DNA of 64,000 bases from Neobacillus sp. SuZ13 (GCF_030123365.1 NZ_CP126107.1:5693501-5757500); one strand, 5' to 3'; positions 53,400-61,831 are shown, counted from the stretch's first letter. The notes: generated from the sequence alone by a model not told the origin. Numbers and translations: made by a program.

Positions 53400-53492
53400 C
53401 TTCACAGCTTGGACTCACTAATTAACTCTCCGCATCCATATTATTCTTTAAGAAACGCTACCCGTTATTTTAAGTGTAGATTTTCACAAACT
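53400..53492. repeat. Dispersed repeat copy
   Basis: The right half AACGCTACCCGTTATTTTAA with GTGTAGATTTTCACAAACTC is clear; the left half (CACTAATTAACTCTCC...) is degenerate. A short frame across it (53409-53618) is not a credible gene. Confidence 0.65.
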
Positions 53493-53610
53493 CTTTCAAC
53501 AAATGAATTAATGGTAATTGAAATTGTGCTTAATGTAACAATTGGAAGAAATTTAAATATTTATCTGTTAAACGAGAATAATACCTTTAACAAGAAGTGG
53601 GAGGAACAAG

Positions 53611-54666
53611 ATGGATAGGAATACATTTGTTGAAGCACAGATTACGGAACATCAGCAAAACAAAAAATTAACTGCTTCAGAACTAGCAGATTTGTTTGCT
53701 AACTTTCAGGGAGATAGTATGTTTTCTTGTGTTTTCGAACATTTTCTTCAAGTCGTCGAAGACGATGAGGTTAAAGATTATGTAGAATTTGCATTAGCAC
53801 TTTCTAAGAGACATGTTAAGCAAATAAGTGATATTTTTGCTATGGAAAAAATACCTATACCTGTTGGTTACGGGGAACAGGATGTTCGAAAAGATGCACC
53901 CCGCCTATTTAGTGATATGTTCATGATTTTTTATACTACACAAATGGCAAGTATATCAATGACAATTTATAGTGGTGCTTATGGAAATGCTAGTAGACAA
54001 GATATTATGAATTATTTTAGAAACAATATTAATGATTCAGCAGAAACTTATGAAAGAGGAATCCATTTATTACTTTCTAAAGGAATGGATATAAATTCCC
54101 CAACTATTCCTTATGCTAAAAAGGTTGATTTTGTTGAGGAAAAATCATTTATATCAATATTTACTGGAAGAGATAGACCACTTACCGCACCTGAGATTAA
54201 ACAGATACATTTTCTAATCAATACTAATGTATTAGGTAAATCATTAATGTTAGGTTTTAGCCAAGTTGCCTCTTCTGAGAAAATTAGAAAATACTTTCAA
54301 GAAGGTGCAAAACTTGCAGGTAAACAAATTACAGGGTTATCCGTACAATTAACAAATCAGGACTTACCCTCTCCTAAATTAATGGATGCACATATAACAG
54401 ATTCAACCAGTTCTCCTTTTTCAGATAAACTTATGATGTATCATGGGTCATTAGCAGGAAGTATAGCCCTTACCAACTTGGGTACTGCCCTTGGACAAAT
54501 GATGAGGCACGATTTAGCAGCATTGATTATGGGTTTCATCCCTGCAGCTGGAAAGTATAACAATGATGGTCTAAATATGATGATTGAACATGGGTGGGTG
54601 GAAGAACCATTTACAGCTCCGGATCGAAAGAAACTCTCTGAATCTTCACCAGGGAATCAGACTTAA
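53611..54666 (+). CDS. DUF3231 protein (double domain)
   Basis: A 351-residue protein with two DUF3231 units in tandem (about 10-170 and 185-340). Each has a helical GD/MF...F..V.....V..Y..FAL pattern, e.g. SCVFEHFLQVVEDDEVKDYV and LMLGFSQVASSEKIRKYFQE, and an acidic-histidine mix as in ferritin-like four-helix bundles. GGGAGG lies 8 bases before the ATG. The family is Bacillus-specific with no proven function; a coat- or stress-related role is often guessed. The downstream gene is a broken TM2-like protein. Confidence 0.87.
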   Translation: MDRNTFVEAQITEHQQNKKLTASELADLFANFQGDSMFSCVFEHFLQVVEDDEVKDYVEFALALSKRHVKQISDIFAMEKIPIPVGYGEQDVRKDAPRLFSDMFMIFYTTQMASISMTIYSGAYGNASRQDIMNYFRNNINDSAETYERGIHLLLSKGMDINSPTIPYAKKVDFVEEKSFISIFTGRDRPLTAPEIKQIHFLINTNVLGKSLMLGFSQVASSEKIRKYFQEGAKLAGKQITGLSVQLTNQDLPSPKLMDAHITDSTSSPFSDKLMMYHGSLAGSIALTNLGTALGQMMRHDLAALIMGFIPAAGKYNNDGLNMMIEHGWVEEPFTAPDRKKLSESSPGNQT

Positions 54667-54681
54667 ATTAGGAAGATAAAA

Positions 54682-54907
54682 GTGAATAAGAATGCGTTTG
54701 AAAAACTTTTATGGTCTATCGCATTACCTGGTTTTGGACAAATACTAAATCAAAAGTATATAAAAGGCATTTTGTTTATATTCCTTGAATTTCTGGTAAA
54801 TATTCAATCCAATTTTAATAAAGCGATCATTTCGAGTTTTCTAGGAACGCTTTTTCGTCTTCTGATGAAAAATTGCGTTCTTTTTATGCATTTTACCACC
54901 ATTATTT
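54682..54907 (+). pseudogene. 5' fragment of a membrane protein gene broken by a dispersed repeat
   Basis: From GTG 54682 the first 53 or so residues (EKLLWSIALPGFGQILNQKY, IKGILFIFLEFLVNIQSNFN, KAIISSFLG) look like a genuine two-helix protein with the PGxGQxxNxxYxxGxxF pattern of TM2/DUF5683-like proteins. Coding character is then lost, and a hairpin (GAACGC/GCGTTC with TTTTTAT) and a dispersed repeat follow. The frame continues to 55044, but only through repeat sequence and part of gyrA in another frame. Confidence 0.7.
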
Positions 54908-54985
54908 TTCAACTAACCTCCCCCGTTACTTCAATAAGAAACAGCATTACCGTTGTTCCAGTAATGCTACCCATTAATGTAATAA
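54908..54985. repeat. Dispersed repeat copy interrupting a gene
   Basis: CTCCCCCGTTACTTCAATAA, a strong hairpin AGCATTAC/GTAATGCT, then CTACCCATTAATGTAATAAC. It has the same order as the other copies and sits where the TM2-like gene ends. Confidence 0.65.
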
Positions 54986-55004
54986 CACTTTTTATTAATC
55001 TTGG

Positions 55005-55109
55005 ATCGTTTCACGGGCCCTTCCAGATGTTCGGGATGGATTGAAACCAGTTCATCGTCGTATTCTATATGCTAAGCATGATCTTGGAATGCATTCAGAC
55101 AAGCCCTAA
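55005..55109 (+). pseudogene. gyrA: Orphan fragment of gyrA
   Basis: The frame gives IVSRALPDVRDGLKPVHRRI and LYAKHDLGMHSDKP, then TAA. This is the N-terminal part of DNA gyrase subunit A (around residues 28-61, just before the quinolone-resistance region); the KPVHRRILYA and DLGM-x-SDKP words separate GyrA from ParC. Two residues differ from the usual LYAMNDLGMTSDKP. Only about 34 codons are present, with no start. The true gyrA must lie elsewhere. Confidence 0.85.
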
Positions 55110-55162
55110 ACTATTAGCTGGTTTAGTTCAAGAACCAATAATGTCCTTTGTATAAATAAAGC

Positions 55163-55702
55163 CTATTCTTCGATTAAATTCCCATTTTCATCATAATACT
55201 TATATTTATATTCCGCAGATTTATGTTTAGGCAAATCAATCCACGCTACTGAACTTTCGTGTACTTTAAGTTCCTTTTTAAAGATTTGTCCGTTCACGTC
55301 TAATTCCACTTTTGCAATCCCATTTTCTTCATTAGTCACGAACAAAAACTTTAAATTAGGTAACTCCCCACCTTTGAGTTTGACCAGGAACGAAGCGAAA
55401 GACTGATTTTCCATCTTCTCAATATGATTCCATTCATAGTTCCCTCTTTTATTCTTGGTAAACTGAATATAACCAGGATTATTATTTAATAAAAATGGAA
55501 CAATCCGCTCATTTTTTATATCCTTAATTTCTAATATTTTTATAGATTGATAGTTATATCCATCAATAGATCTAATCACCTTTAAAATGGATTCTTCATC
55601 ATTACCATACTCTCTCTTCGTAGCGTTTAATATGAATGTTATTAAAATAAGTACTATGATTACTAAAACAACATAAAGGATTTTTTTATTCTTAATTACC
55701 AT
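55163..55702 (-). CDS. Membrane-anchored hypothetical protein
   Basis: A 179-residue protein with one N-terminal helix (ILYVVLVIIVLILITFILNA) and an external, beta-rich domain (GYIQFTKNKRGNYEWNHIEK; FLFVTNEENGIAKVELDVNG) ending in KYKYYDENGNLIEE. ATG 55702 has GAGGGGGG 8 bases upstream. Similar small proteins occur in Bacillus, but I recognise no named family. Confidence 0.7.
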   Translation of the reverse strand: MVIKNKKILYVVLVIIVLILITFILNATKREYGNDEESILKVIRSIDGYNYQSIKILEIKDIKNERIVPFLLNNNPGYIQFTKNKRGNYEWNHIEKMENQSFASFLVKLKGGELPNLKFLFVTNEENGIAKVELDVNGQIFKKELKVHESSVAWIDLPKHKSAEYKYKYYDENGNLIEE

Positions 55703-55737
55703 AAACCAATCCCCCCTCATATCTTTATTCTACAAAA

Positions 55738-55880
55738 ATCCAGCACGGCTCCGTTAGTCAAATAAGAAAATAAGATCGCCTTCGTTGATAATTCTTTATC
55801 TCAAATACCCCTTACTAAATTAACGTTCCGATACCGTACCCCAGTGTTTAACTAAAGCACCCCGTTACCTCAATAAGGAA
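55738..55880. repeat. Two dispersed-repeat pieces
   Basis: CACGGCTCCGTTAGTCAAAT with AAGAAAATAAG (left half, 55743) and CTCAAATACCCCTTACTAAA (right half, 55799), then a separate AAAGCACCCCGTTACCTCAA from 55854. Confidence 0.6.
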
Positions 55881-55882
55881 GA

Positions 55883-56509
55883 TTATGACTTCTTGAAAAT
55901 GCTATCTATATAATCCCGCCAATAATCAACTAACCAATTATTATATTTATGATACAAATGTACCAATTTCTCAACTTCATTAGAATGTATTAAACAACCT
56001 CTATCATCATACATATGAAATATTATGCCCTTTTCGGTGCTAATAAAGTAAACAGATTGTCCAATAGAAGGTTCTCTTCCTTGTTCATAATTTCCTATAC
56101 CTTCAAGTATTTCCTTGTAGGTAATAGACTTTAATTGTGAATATACAATTTTCACTTTGTATTCATTCTTTATTTCTATTGTTTGACCCGTTATATCATC
56201 ATAATCCTCATCTATATCAAATAAAATTTCCTCTTCTATATTTAAGTTACTTAATAAATCATATACGTATTCTGGAGTGGTTTTTCCAAACATAATATCC
56301 TCTGTTACTTCCCAATCTTTTATATAAACATATATAAAATCATCAGGCTTGAACACTTCTTCAAACAATGTAGTAACTCTCGTAACAACTTGATTAATTC
56401 TTTCATTTGTTCCGTTTTCATATGGCTCACCTAGTTCAAACCTTAGATGCACATCACTTGTTAAGTTAGGAAAATTATTATCTATGTACTTCAATATTTT
56501 TTCTTTCAT
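55883..56509 (-). CDS. DUF3885 protein
   Basis: A 208-residue cytoplasmic protein with the DUF3885 features: LRFELGEPYENGTNERINQV in the N-terminal part, FIYVYIKDWEV, and in the C-terminal part IVYSQLKSITYKEILEGIGN and IIFHMYDDRGCLIHS. These proteins are common in Bacillus next to toxin-immunity or phage-like genes; the function is unknown. AATGAAAG-type spacing with a modest ribosome site lies before the ATG. Confidence 0.82.
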   Translation of the reverse strand: MKEKILKYIDNNFPNLTSDVHLRFELGEPYENGTNERINQVVTRVTTLFEEVFKPDDFIYVYIKDWEVTEDIMFGKTTPEYVYDLLSNLNIEEEILFDIDEDYDDITGQTIEIKNEYKVKIVYSQLKSITYKEILEGIGNYEQGREPSIGQSVYFISTEKGIIFHMYDDRGCLIHSNEVEKLVHLYHKYNNWLVDYWRDYIDSIFKKS

Positions 56510-56590
56510 TGGAATTACTCCCTAATATAAATTCTGTATTTGATCTCCATTCTGCTTGTAAATTCGATATCTCTATATAAGTTTCCTTCT

Positions 56591-56760
56591 TAAACTACAC
56601 TGCTTCATTAGTTCAACAAGAAAAAGGAGCTGCGATCACAACTCCATCTTAAACTCAAACACCCGTTACTTTAAGTACAGTATTTCACAATCTAACTCGT
56701 TAATCGAACAAGGAAGAGTAGATGCATTATTTAGGCATCCTACACTGTTAGTTAATAAGC
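56591..56760. repeat. Dispersed ~100-bp repeat, full-length copy plus a second partial one
   Basis: Left TTAAACTACACTGCTTCATT with AGTTCAACAAGAAAAAG, hairpin GGAGCTGCGATCACAACTCC, right CTTAAACTCAAACACCCGTT with ACTTTAAGTACAGTATTTCA. A second left half with hairpin GATGC/GCATC follows at 56694. Confidence 0.8.
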
Positions 56761-56822
56761 ATCATTGACAAACCAGAATATTAAATTATAAAACGAAGAT
56801 TTTTGTGGACTACACTAAAAAA

Positions 56823-57902
56823 TTAATATGGGTTAGGTTGATAAAAATAATTGGGTTTTTTAATGTCATTATTATATGGTTTGTGGAAAATATGAGTTGC
56901 AGCTGGTGACAGTGGTGGAATAAGCCACGTCCAGTCGCCTGTAATAGATCTTTCACTTGCCCTTTCTTTTTCTTCGAATTTTTTGAATTGTTGTGCAGCC
57001 GTATGATGGTCTACAATACTAACCCCATCCTCCTTAAAGGAATGTAAAACTGCAGTATTCAATTCTAAGAGTGCCCTATCCTTCCATAAAGATATATTAC
57101 TTTTTATGTCCAACCCCATTAATTTTCCTATTTGAGGAAGCATATTATACCGCGATTCATCCGCAAAGTTCCTTGCCCCTATCTCAGTCCCCATATACCA
57201 GCCATTAAAAGGAGCAGCGGTATACGTAATGCCGCCAATTTCTAAAATCATATCCGAGATCATTGGTACTGCATACCATTTCAAATTTAAATCATTAAAC
57301 CATTTGTAATTGGGATGACGAATTGGCACTTCGAGAAGAAGCTTTTCTGGAATCTGGGCTACTTTTGGATGATGATCATTTATTTGAACAACTAAGGGTA
57401 AAACATCGAAATTTCCAAACTTCGGTTCCCATCCTAAATCTATACAGGTCTCGGTAAAGGAAATGGAGTGTGGATCCCCTAAAACACCATGTTCCGTTTT
57501 GTAACCTGCATAGCGAATTAATTGGTTATTCCATATACGAACTTTTTGGTTCGAAGCTTTTTGTGAAAAAATGGTGATTGTAGGGCGTATTCGACCCTTA
57601 TTCGTTGCATATTCAATGTGTTCAAATAAGGCTTCGATAATTTCTTCTTCTGTCTTTAGGTTCCTCTTATCGATCACGTTTAATTGATCCCAAAATAATC
57701 TTCCTATACAACGGTTACTATTACGCCAAGCCATTTTTGCCCCATATTCAAGCTCTAGGTTGGTGTGTTCATAAAAACCTTTATTCCGTATCTGTTCATT
57801 CAATTCATTCAATCTATGTTCCACTTCCTGCTCTGTTTTATTTAATTCTCTATAACAGGTCCGGATAAATTCCTCAGCTTCCTTTAGTAAATCAGTAATC
57901 AA
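56823..57902 (-). CDS. nos: Nitric oxide synthase oxygenase
   Basis: Bacterial NOS makes nitric oxide from L-arginine using haem and a pterin; it lacks the reductase half and borrows electrons from cellular flavoproteins. The 359-residue product has the haem-ligand segment KMAWRNSNRCIGR, the FNGWYMGTEIGARNFAD segment with the arginine-binding Glu, and the C-terminal pterin/dimer region SITGDWTWLIPPLSPAATHI. I chose TTG 57902, because AAGGAGG lies 8 bases upstream and the length then fits B. subtilis Nos (363 aa); the longer frame to 57959 adds unrelated residues. It stands alone, without obvious operon partners. Confidence 0.95.
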   Translation of the reverse strand: MITDLLKEAEEFIRTCYRELNKTEQEVEHRLNELNEQIRNKGFYEHTNLELEYGAKMAWRNSNRCIGRLFWDQLNVIDKRNLKTEEEIIEALFEHIEYATNKGRIRPTITIFSQKASNQKVRIWNNQLIRYAGYKTEHGVLGDPHSISFTETCIDLGWEPKFGNFDVLPLVVQINDHHPKVAQIPEKLLLEVPIRHPNYKWFNDLNLKWYAVPMISDMILEIGGITYTAAPFNGWYMGTEIGARNFADESRYNMLPQIGKLMGLDIKSNISLWKDRALLELNTAVLHSFKEDGVSIVDHHTAAQQFKKFEEKERASERSITGDWTWLIPPLSPAATHIFHKPYNNDIKKPNYFYQPNPY

Positions 57903-58047
57903 AACAAATCCTCCTTGGGTATATGGCAGATAATATCCTATTATGTAAAAAAGATCCAATCCTAAACAAATAATATTGTTTCAAAATCAACTTTACCATT
58001 TAACCCAAAGAGATTTCCATCCCATTTCAACAATCCTACTCCGTTAG

Positions 58048-58287
58048 CACAGGATAGGTTTATTTGGTTATGTTACTAATACACAGCTTCTTACTCATCT
58101 TGTATGGAAATTTGTATTTGTAATTGGTTTGTCATGGGATGTTTATTTTAGTTTCAAAAAGTTCAATGAAGAGGTTAAAGGTGACGATGATACACCTCAA
58201 TCTATTAAACTAGCAATTATCGGAATTACTTTAATTTTCTTAGTTGGACCTTTATATTTCGGCTTATTTAATTATGCATTTAAATAA
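58048..58287 (+). pseudogene. 3' part of a membrane protein gene
   Basis: The frame, open from 58048, encodes HLVWKFVFVIGLSWDVYFSF, a charged linker and KLAIIGITLIFLVGPLYFGL to TAA at 58285-58287: two helices with a terminator behind. There is no start codon with a ribosome site. The sequence before it (ACTCCGTTAGCACAGGATAG) resembles a dispersed-repeat end, so the 5' half seems to have been replaced. Confidence 0.6.
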
Positions 58288-58338
58288 AATAGTTTATTTT
58301 TCCTGGGTCACTACTCCTATTATTTCAACCATTACCGG

Positions 58339-58370
58339 AGTACCCTAAAGGGTACTTTGGTTATTTTTTG
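58339..58370 (+). terminator. Terminator of the broken membrane protein gene
   Basis: AGTACCC and GGGTACT form a 7-bp stem with a 4-base loop. TTGGTTATTTTTTG follows. Confidence 0.8.
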
Positions 58371-58420
58371 AGACTTATTTTGCTCCTTCAAAATATCGGT
58401 CAAGTTCGACCTAAAAAAAT

Positions 58421-58480
58421 AAATCCCTTATTAAACTATCTTGCTCGGATAGCTTAAGTACACTCCTTCACAATCTCTCC
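58421..58480. repeat. Dispersed repeat copy
   Basis: AATCCCTTATTAAACTATCT and CGGATAGCTTAAGTACACTC with CTTCACAATCTCT, matching the left end and right half. It is the last copy seen in the window. Confidence 0.65.
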
Positions 58481-58539
58481 TATATTGCTCATTAATCCTT
58501 ATAAAAATATGGTGTATCTTATTACCATTCCCTTTGGAA

Positions 58540-59106
58540 TTACGTACTATGAAAAACCTCCAATTTACTCCAAGTCGCTTTCCACTTCTTTTTTGTGATG
58601 CGATTTTCGTAGATTTCTACTCTTTCTTTCGTCTCTGTAAACAAAGGGGTCGGTTTTACTATCAAATTGACGACATCACTAATGCCCCATGGAGCCGTTA
58701 GGATAACATGGTCATTTTCATCCAATTTCACTCCTAAAGCTGTCGCTGTTTCCGGAAACTTCGAGATTGCATCAACAGAGGATGTATAGGGCGGTACATT
58801 GCTTTTCATGTGCATTCTTGCTTCATTTTTTACAGACCATGGAATGGCAGGGTTCAAGGATTTAAGTCTTTCTTCCAGAATCTTTTCCTCTATTTCATCA
58901 ATAATAGTAGGATCAAAATATATGACATCAATATCTGGGATCGGCGTTCTTTCCTTGAAATGGTGTAAAGTATCCCATATTTTCGAACGAACAAAACCAG
59001 CACAAATCCACCAATCCGGTAAATTCAATGATTTTGCACATTTCAGTATTTCCATCATCCATTGATCTTCTTTAATAAGCATCTTAATTCTTTCTTCATT
59101 CATCAC
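58540..59106 (-). CDS. Nucleotidyltransferase-like protein (PF06042 type)
   Basis: A 188-residue protein with the layout of YfbS/PF06042 proteins: LPDWWICAGFVRSKIWDTLH at the start (a glycine-serine like turn), TPIPDIDVIYFD with the two Asp of a nucleotidyltransferase metal site, and WSVKNEARMHMKSNVPPYTS. The family has the nucleotidyltransferase fold; its substrate is not known. It is separated from its neighbours by long gaps. Confidence 0.85.
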   Translation of the reverse strand: MMNEERIKMLIKEDQWMMEILKCAKSLNLPDWWICAGFVRSKIWDTLHHFKERTPIPDIDVIYFDPTIIDEIEEKILEERLKSLNPAIPWSVKNEARMHMKSNVPPYTSSVDAISKFPETATALGVKLDENDHVILTAPWGISDVVNLIVKPTPLFTETKERVEIYENRITKKKWKATWSKLEVFHST

Positions 59107-59300
59107 TTAAACGGACTCCTCATCCAATGTATTCCTTTCAATATTCTTTAACCTTGGATACTAATCCTTCCCAACCTGATTCTCTAGAAACTATTATTTT
59201 GCGTTAAGAAAAAGTTAAGGCTCGTCAGACATAATCATTCTTGTAAACAAGAAAACAACAAATGATAAATCATCAATTTCAGTTTGGGAGGAATGTTAAT

Positions 59301-59810
59301 ATGAAGAAAAAATGGTTATTTTGGCTTCCAGTTGGCGCAGCTACGATTTGGGCAGGTTCACATCTACTTCGGGGATTTGGGCACTTTGGTCACTTCGGCG
59401 GTCATGACATGATGCAGGCAGGTGCTGGCCAAGGGATGATGCAAGGCGGTCAAGGTCCTGGCATGATGGGACATGGAGGCAGGCATGGATTTGGATTTGA
59501 CTTTGGTTGGACAAAAACCCTTATCGGTGCCGGGATTGCACTCTTTGGTATCTCACTTCGCAAACATGCTGGAGATAAAGTATGGAAAAAATGGGCTGGT
59601 TACGGATTAATCGGTGTTGGCCTTGTCACCGCTTTAAAGGCAGCCCTTCCGTTTCTAGCGATTGGCGCGGGTGCTTACTTGTTGTTTAAGAAAGTTGGCT
59701 CCACTAAATCAAAAGAGTTCAGCCCCATCGGCTACACGGCACCTGTGGTAAACAACAACTCACAAATTTTGGATACATGGGAAAAGAATCTTTCTAAGGA
59801 GGAAAAGTAA
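59301..59810 (+). CDS. Membrane protein with Gly/Met/His-rich region, first gene of the pspA operon
   Basis: A 169-residue protein: an N-terminal helix (KWLFWLPVGAATIWAGSHLL), a low-complexity region rich in G, H, M and Q (HFGGHDMMQAGAGQGMMQGG), then two further hydrophobic segments (TLIGAGIALFGISL; YGLIGVGLVTALKAALPFLA) and a charged tail. ATG 59301 has GGGAGGA 8 bases upstream. One base separates it from pspA. The Met/His-rich part could bind metal, but this is a guess. Its position points to a role in the envelope stress response. Confidence 0.75.
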   Translation: MKKKWLFWLPVGAATIWAGSHLLRGFGHFGHFGGHDMMQAGAGQGMMQGGQGPGMMGHGGRHGFGFDFGWTKTLIGAGIALFGISLRKHAGDKVWKKWAGYGLIGVGLVTALKAALPFLAIGAGAYLLFKKVGSTKSKEFSPIGYTAPVVNNNSQILDTWEKNLSKEEK

Positions 59811-59811
59811 A

Positions 59812-60456
59812 ATGGGTATTTTTAATCGAGGAAAAGCAATGGTGATGGCAGATATACATGAAGTCCTGGATAAGGTGGAAGATCCAATCAGTTTAATGAA
59901 TCAATATATGCGGGAATTGGACGAGCAGGTGGATCAGACAAAGGATGCGTTAGTACAGCAATTGTACTTAGAAAAACGTCATGGGCTACTGGTTGCAGAG
60001 GCACAAGTTTTGGTTGCAAAACGTACTCGCCAAGCAGAGCTTGCCGTTGCAAACGGTGAGGACACAATCGCAAGGATTGCTCTTCAAGAAAAGTTAAAAG
60101 AGGAAGCCAAACTGAAACTCTATGCAGAGCAGTATGCGGCAATGAAACAGCTGACGTCTACGCTCCGTGATCAAATTGATGTATTACTTGAAAAATACAA
60201 CGAATTAGCAAACAGGCGTCTAGTGCTCCTCTCACGTGCACATGCGGCAAAAGCGCAAGAGCAGTTGCAAGCAGCGATTGCTTCCTTCAACACGGACAAT
60301 GCCTTAAAGGGATTCAACCGAGTGGAAGATTATGTCCAGCAATTAGAGGCACAGGCGTTGGCCGCTTCCTACTTTATCCCATCTGCCCCACCTGTAAACT
60401 TGGAAATACAGGAAGCGGTAGAACGTGAATTGGCCCAACTGAAGGAAAGTAAGTAA
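59812..60456 (+). CDS. pspA: PspA/IM30-family membrane stress protein
   Basis: PspA proteins bind the inner face of a damaged membrane and assemble into scaffolds. The 214-residue product starts GIFNRGKAMVMADIHEVLDK followed by VEDPISLMNQYMRELDEQV, the family signature, then long coiled coils (about 40-190: KRTRQAELAVANGEDTIARI, KLKEEAKLKLYAEQYAAMKQ) and the segment FNTDNALKGFNRVEDYVQQL. AAGGAGG lies upstream, within the preceding gene's end. With its two membrane-protein neighbours it forms a three-gene operon. Confidence 0.92.
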   Translation: MGIFNRGKAMVMADIHEVLDKVEDPISLMNQYMRELDEQVDQTKDALVQQLYLEKRHGLLVAEAQVLVAKRTRQAELAVANGEDTIARIALQEKLKEEAKLKLYAEQYAAMKQLTSTLRDQIDVLLEKYNELANRRLVLLSRAHAAKAQEQLQAAIASFNTDNALKGFNRVEDYVQQLEAQALAASYFIPSAPPVNLEIQEAVERELAQLKESK

Positions 60457-60460
60457 CATT

Positions 60461-61051
60461 ATGAAGGAATCGAAAAAGAAGAGGAAAGGTTGGCGCTGGC
60501 TGCTTGGAGCTTTTGTTTTAAGCGTTGTTGTACTATTTCTTGGCATGCAATATGCCAAACCTGGTGGAGTGATCCACGCCTTTATTCAGGACATAATCAG
60601 TCAAGGTACTGATTTGATAAAAAACTTGGGGACTGATCTGAAATCAAACATAATCGAGCAGGGACAGGCTTTCGTACCAGATAGTGTAGCAGCAATGGTT
60701 TCACCATTGAGCACACCGTTAGGGATAAGTGCGGATGAGTTCGTTTTGTTCAGTATTTTATTTGCCGCCATAACACTCGCTGCATTACTAACAGGCTGGT
60801 ACCTTCGCAAGTTTGGCAAGAAAAAATGGTTAGGCTATTGTCTTAGCTTCATTGGCTTTCTTCCCCTCCTACCTGTGATGGTTGCTGGCTCGCTAGTCTA
60901 TTGGATGGGTAAAAAATATTGGATGGGTGGTAGAGTCCAGTCGAAAGTGGAATCAGTAGAACCGCGAAATCATCCGGCACCTGATAAAGGGGCCAGTCCT
61001 GTTGATGATTGGGGACAGGCATTTAAGAGGATGGAGAAATTACAGGCATAG
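60461..61051 (+). CDS. Membrane protein of the pspA operon
   Basis: A 196-residue protein with a basic start, one helix (WLLGAFVLSVVVLFLGMQYA), an external stretch, two or three further helices (FVLFSILFAAITLAALLTGW; LGYCLSFIGFLPLLPVMVAG) and a hydrophilic C-terminal tail with DDWGQAFKRMEKLQ. It starts 4 bases after pspA and ends at the operon terminator. The family is unknown to me; it could recruit PspA to the membrane. Confidence 0.75.
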   Translation: MKESKKKRKGWRWLLGAFVLSVVVLFLGMQYAKPGGVIHAFIQDIISQGTDLIKNLGTDLKSNIIEQGQAFVPDSVAAMVSPLSTPLGISADEFVLFSILFAAITLAALLTGWYLRKFGKKKWLGYCLSFIGFLPLLPVMVAGSLVYWMGKKYWMGGRVQSKVESVEPRNHPAPDKGASPVDDWGQAFKRMEKLQA

Positions 61052-61091
61052 TGAAACGAAAAGGCCGAAATAGTGCTATATAGAGGCCTTC

Positions 61092-61126
61092 AGGCTGTCG
61101 AAAAACTTTCGGCAGCCTTTTTATTA
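61092..61126 (+). terminator. Terminator of the pspA operon
   Basis: AGGCTGTCGAAA and TTTCGGCAGCCT pair over 12 positions (one G-U) with a 4-5 base loop. TTTTTATT follows. Confidence 0.85.
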
Positions 61127-61180
61127 TTCTTTATATTACATTTTATGGAGTTCAATTAGAATTTATGTGGATTTGTAATT

Positions 61181-61335
61181 ACTTATGACATAATTTTTGA
61201 TACTTATGACACATTTTAAGAGATTTATGACATATTTCAAAGCACTTATGACGTGTTTTGCGAAACTTACGACATTTACTGGATAATAATTGGAAATCAA
61301 CCAAAACTTTTGGTATTTATGACATATTTCAGGGT
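61181..61335. repeat. 21-bp tandem array, motif ACTTATGACATATTT
   Basis: Units begin at 61181, 61202, 61223, 61244 and 61265, all exactly 21 bp apart, with A(C/T)TTA(T/C)GAC conserved and the rest variable. A sixth unit is at 61315. No ORF or spacer structure accounts for it. Confidence 0.88.
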
Positions 61336-61422
61336 TTTGTCAATCTCATCAATGCTTCATTCCGGGTAAATCTACCTCTTAAACTATAAATCTCATGATT
61401 TTTCTAACGACTTAACTAGTGT

Positions 61423-61527
61423 ATGGGCGAATTATGGTGATTAATGAGCGGATTCCAATGTACAATGAGCGAATTTTCAGCCTCAATGAGCGAATTTCGA
61501 TGTACAATGGGCGAATCTATGAAAGCA
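61423..61527. repeat. 21-bp tandem array, motif ATGAGCGAATTT
   Basis: Units begin at 61423, 61444, 61465, 61486 and 61507, again exactly 21 bp apart, with ATG(A/G)GCG(A/G)AT conserved. The reverse complement (AAATTCGCTCAT) shares the ATTCGC core with the arrays at 31984 and 33152. Confidence 0.88.
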
Positions 61528-61647
61528 ACAATCCAAGTCGTAACAGATGATTGGTATTGTACATTCCGACAATATGTATTTTTCATTATCTAACAACTTT
61601 TAAAATTATCCTAGTTTTTTCCTACTATATGTCCATTGTATCAGGGC

Positions 61648-61828
61648 TTCTTCTTCGAAAGGATCCTATGTGAAAGTCGGAACCGTTTCTGGTTCAACCT
61701 TGAGTTATACGAACAAAGGGTTAAAAAAAGGAAGAACGTATTATTACAAAGTGAGAGCCTATAAAACGGTAAGTGGAAAGAAGATTTACAGCAGTTATTC
61801 CTCTTACATGTACCGTAAGGCAATATAA
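61648..61828 (+). pseudogene. 3' fragment of a fibronectin-type-III surface protein gene
   Basis: The frame reads ASSSKGSYVKVGTVSGSTLS, then YTNKGLKKGRTYYYKVRAYK and TVSGKKIYSSYSS to the TAA. This is the end of an Fn3 domain as found at the C-terminus of Bacillus wall-associated proteins. The rest of the gene is missing, and repeat arrays occupy the region upstream. A shared terminator follows. Confidence 0.75.
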
Positions 61829-61831
61829 CGT

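Noticed and set aside
53409..53618. 69-residue ORF before the DUF3231 gene
   Set aside because: It reads across a dispersed repeat copy and overlaps the next gene's start; no ribosome site and poor composition.
54682..55044. A complete 120-residue protein
   Set aside because: Only the first 53 or so residues look genuine; the rest is a hairpin, a dispersed repeat and gyrA DNA in a different frame.
61181..61527. CRISPR array
   Set aside because: The period is 21 bp with a short conserved word of 9-12 bases; there is no 25-37 bp repeat with unique spacers and no cas gene in the window.
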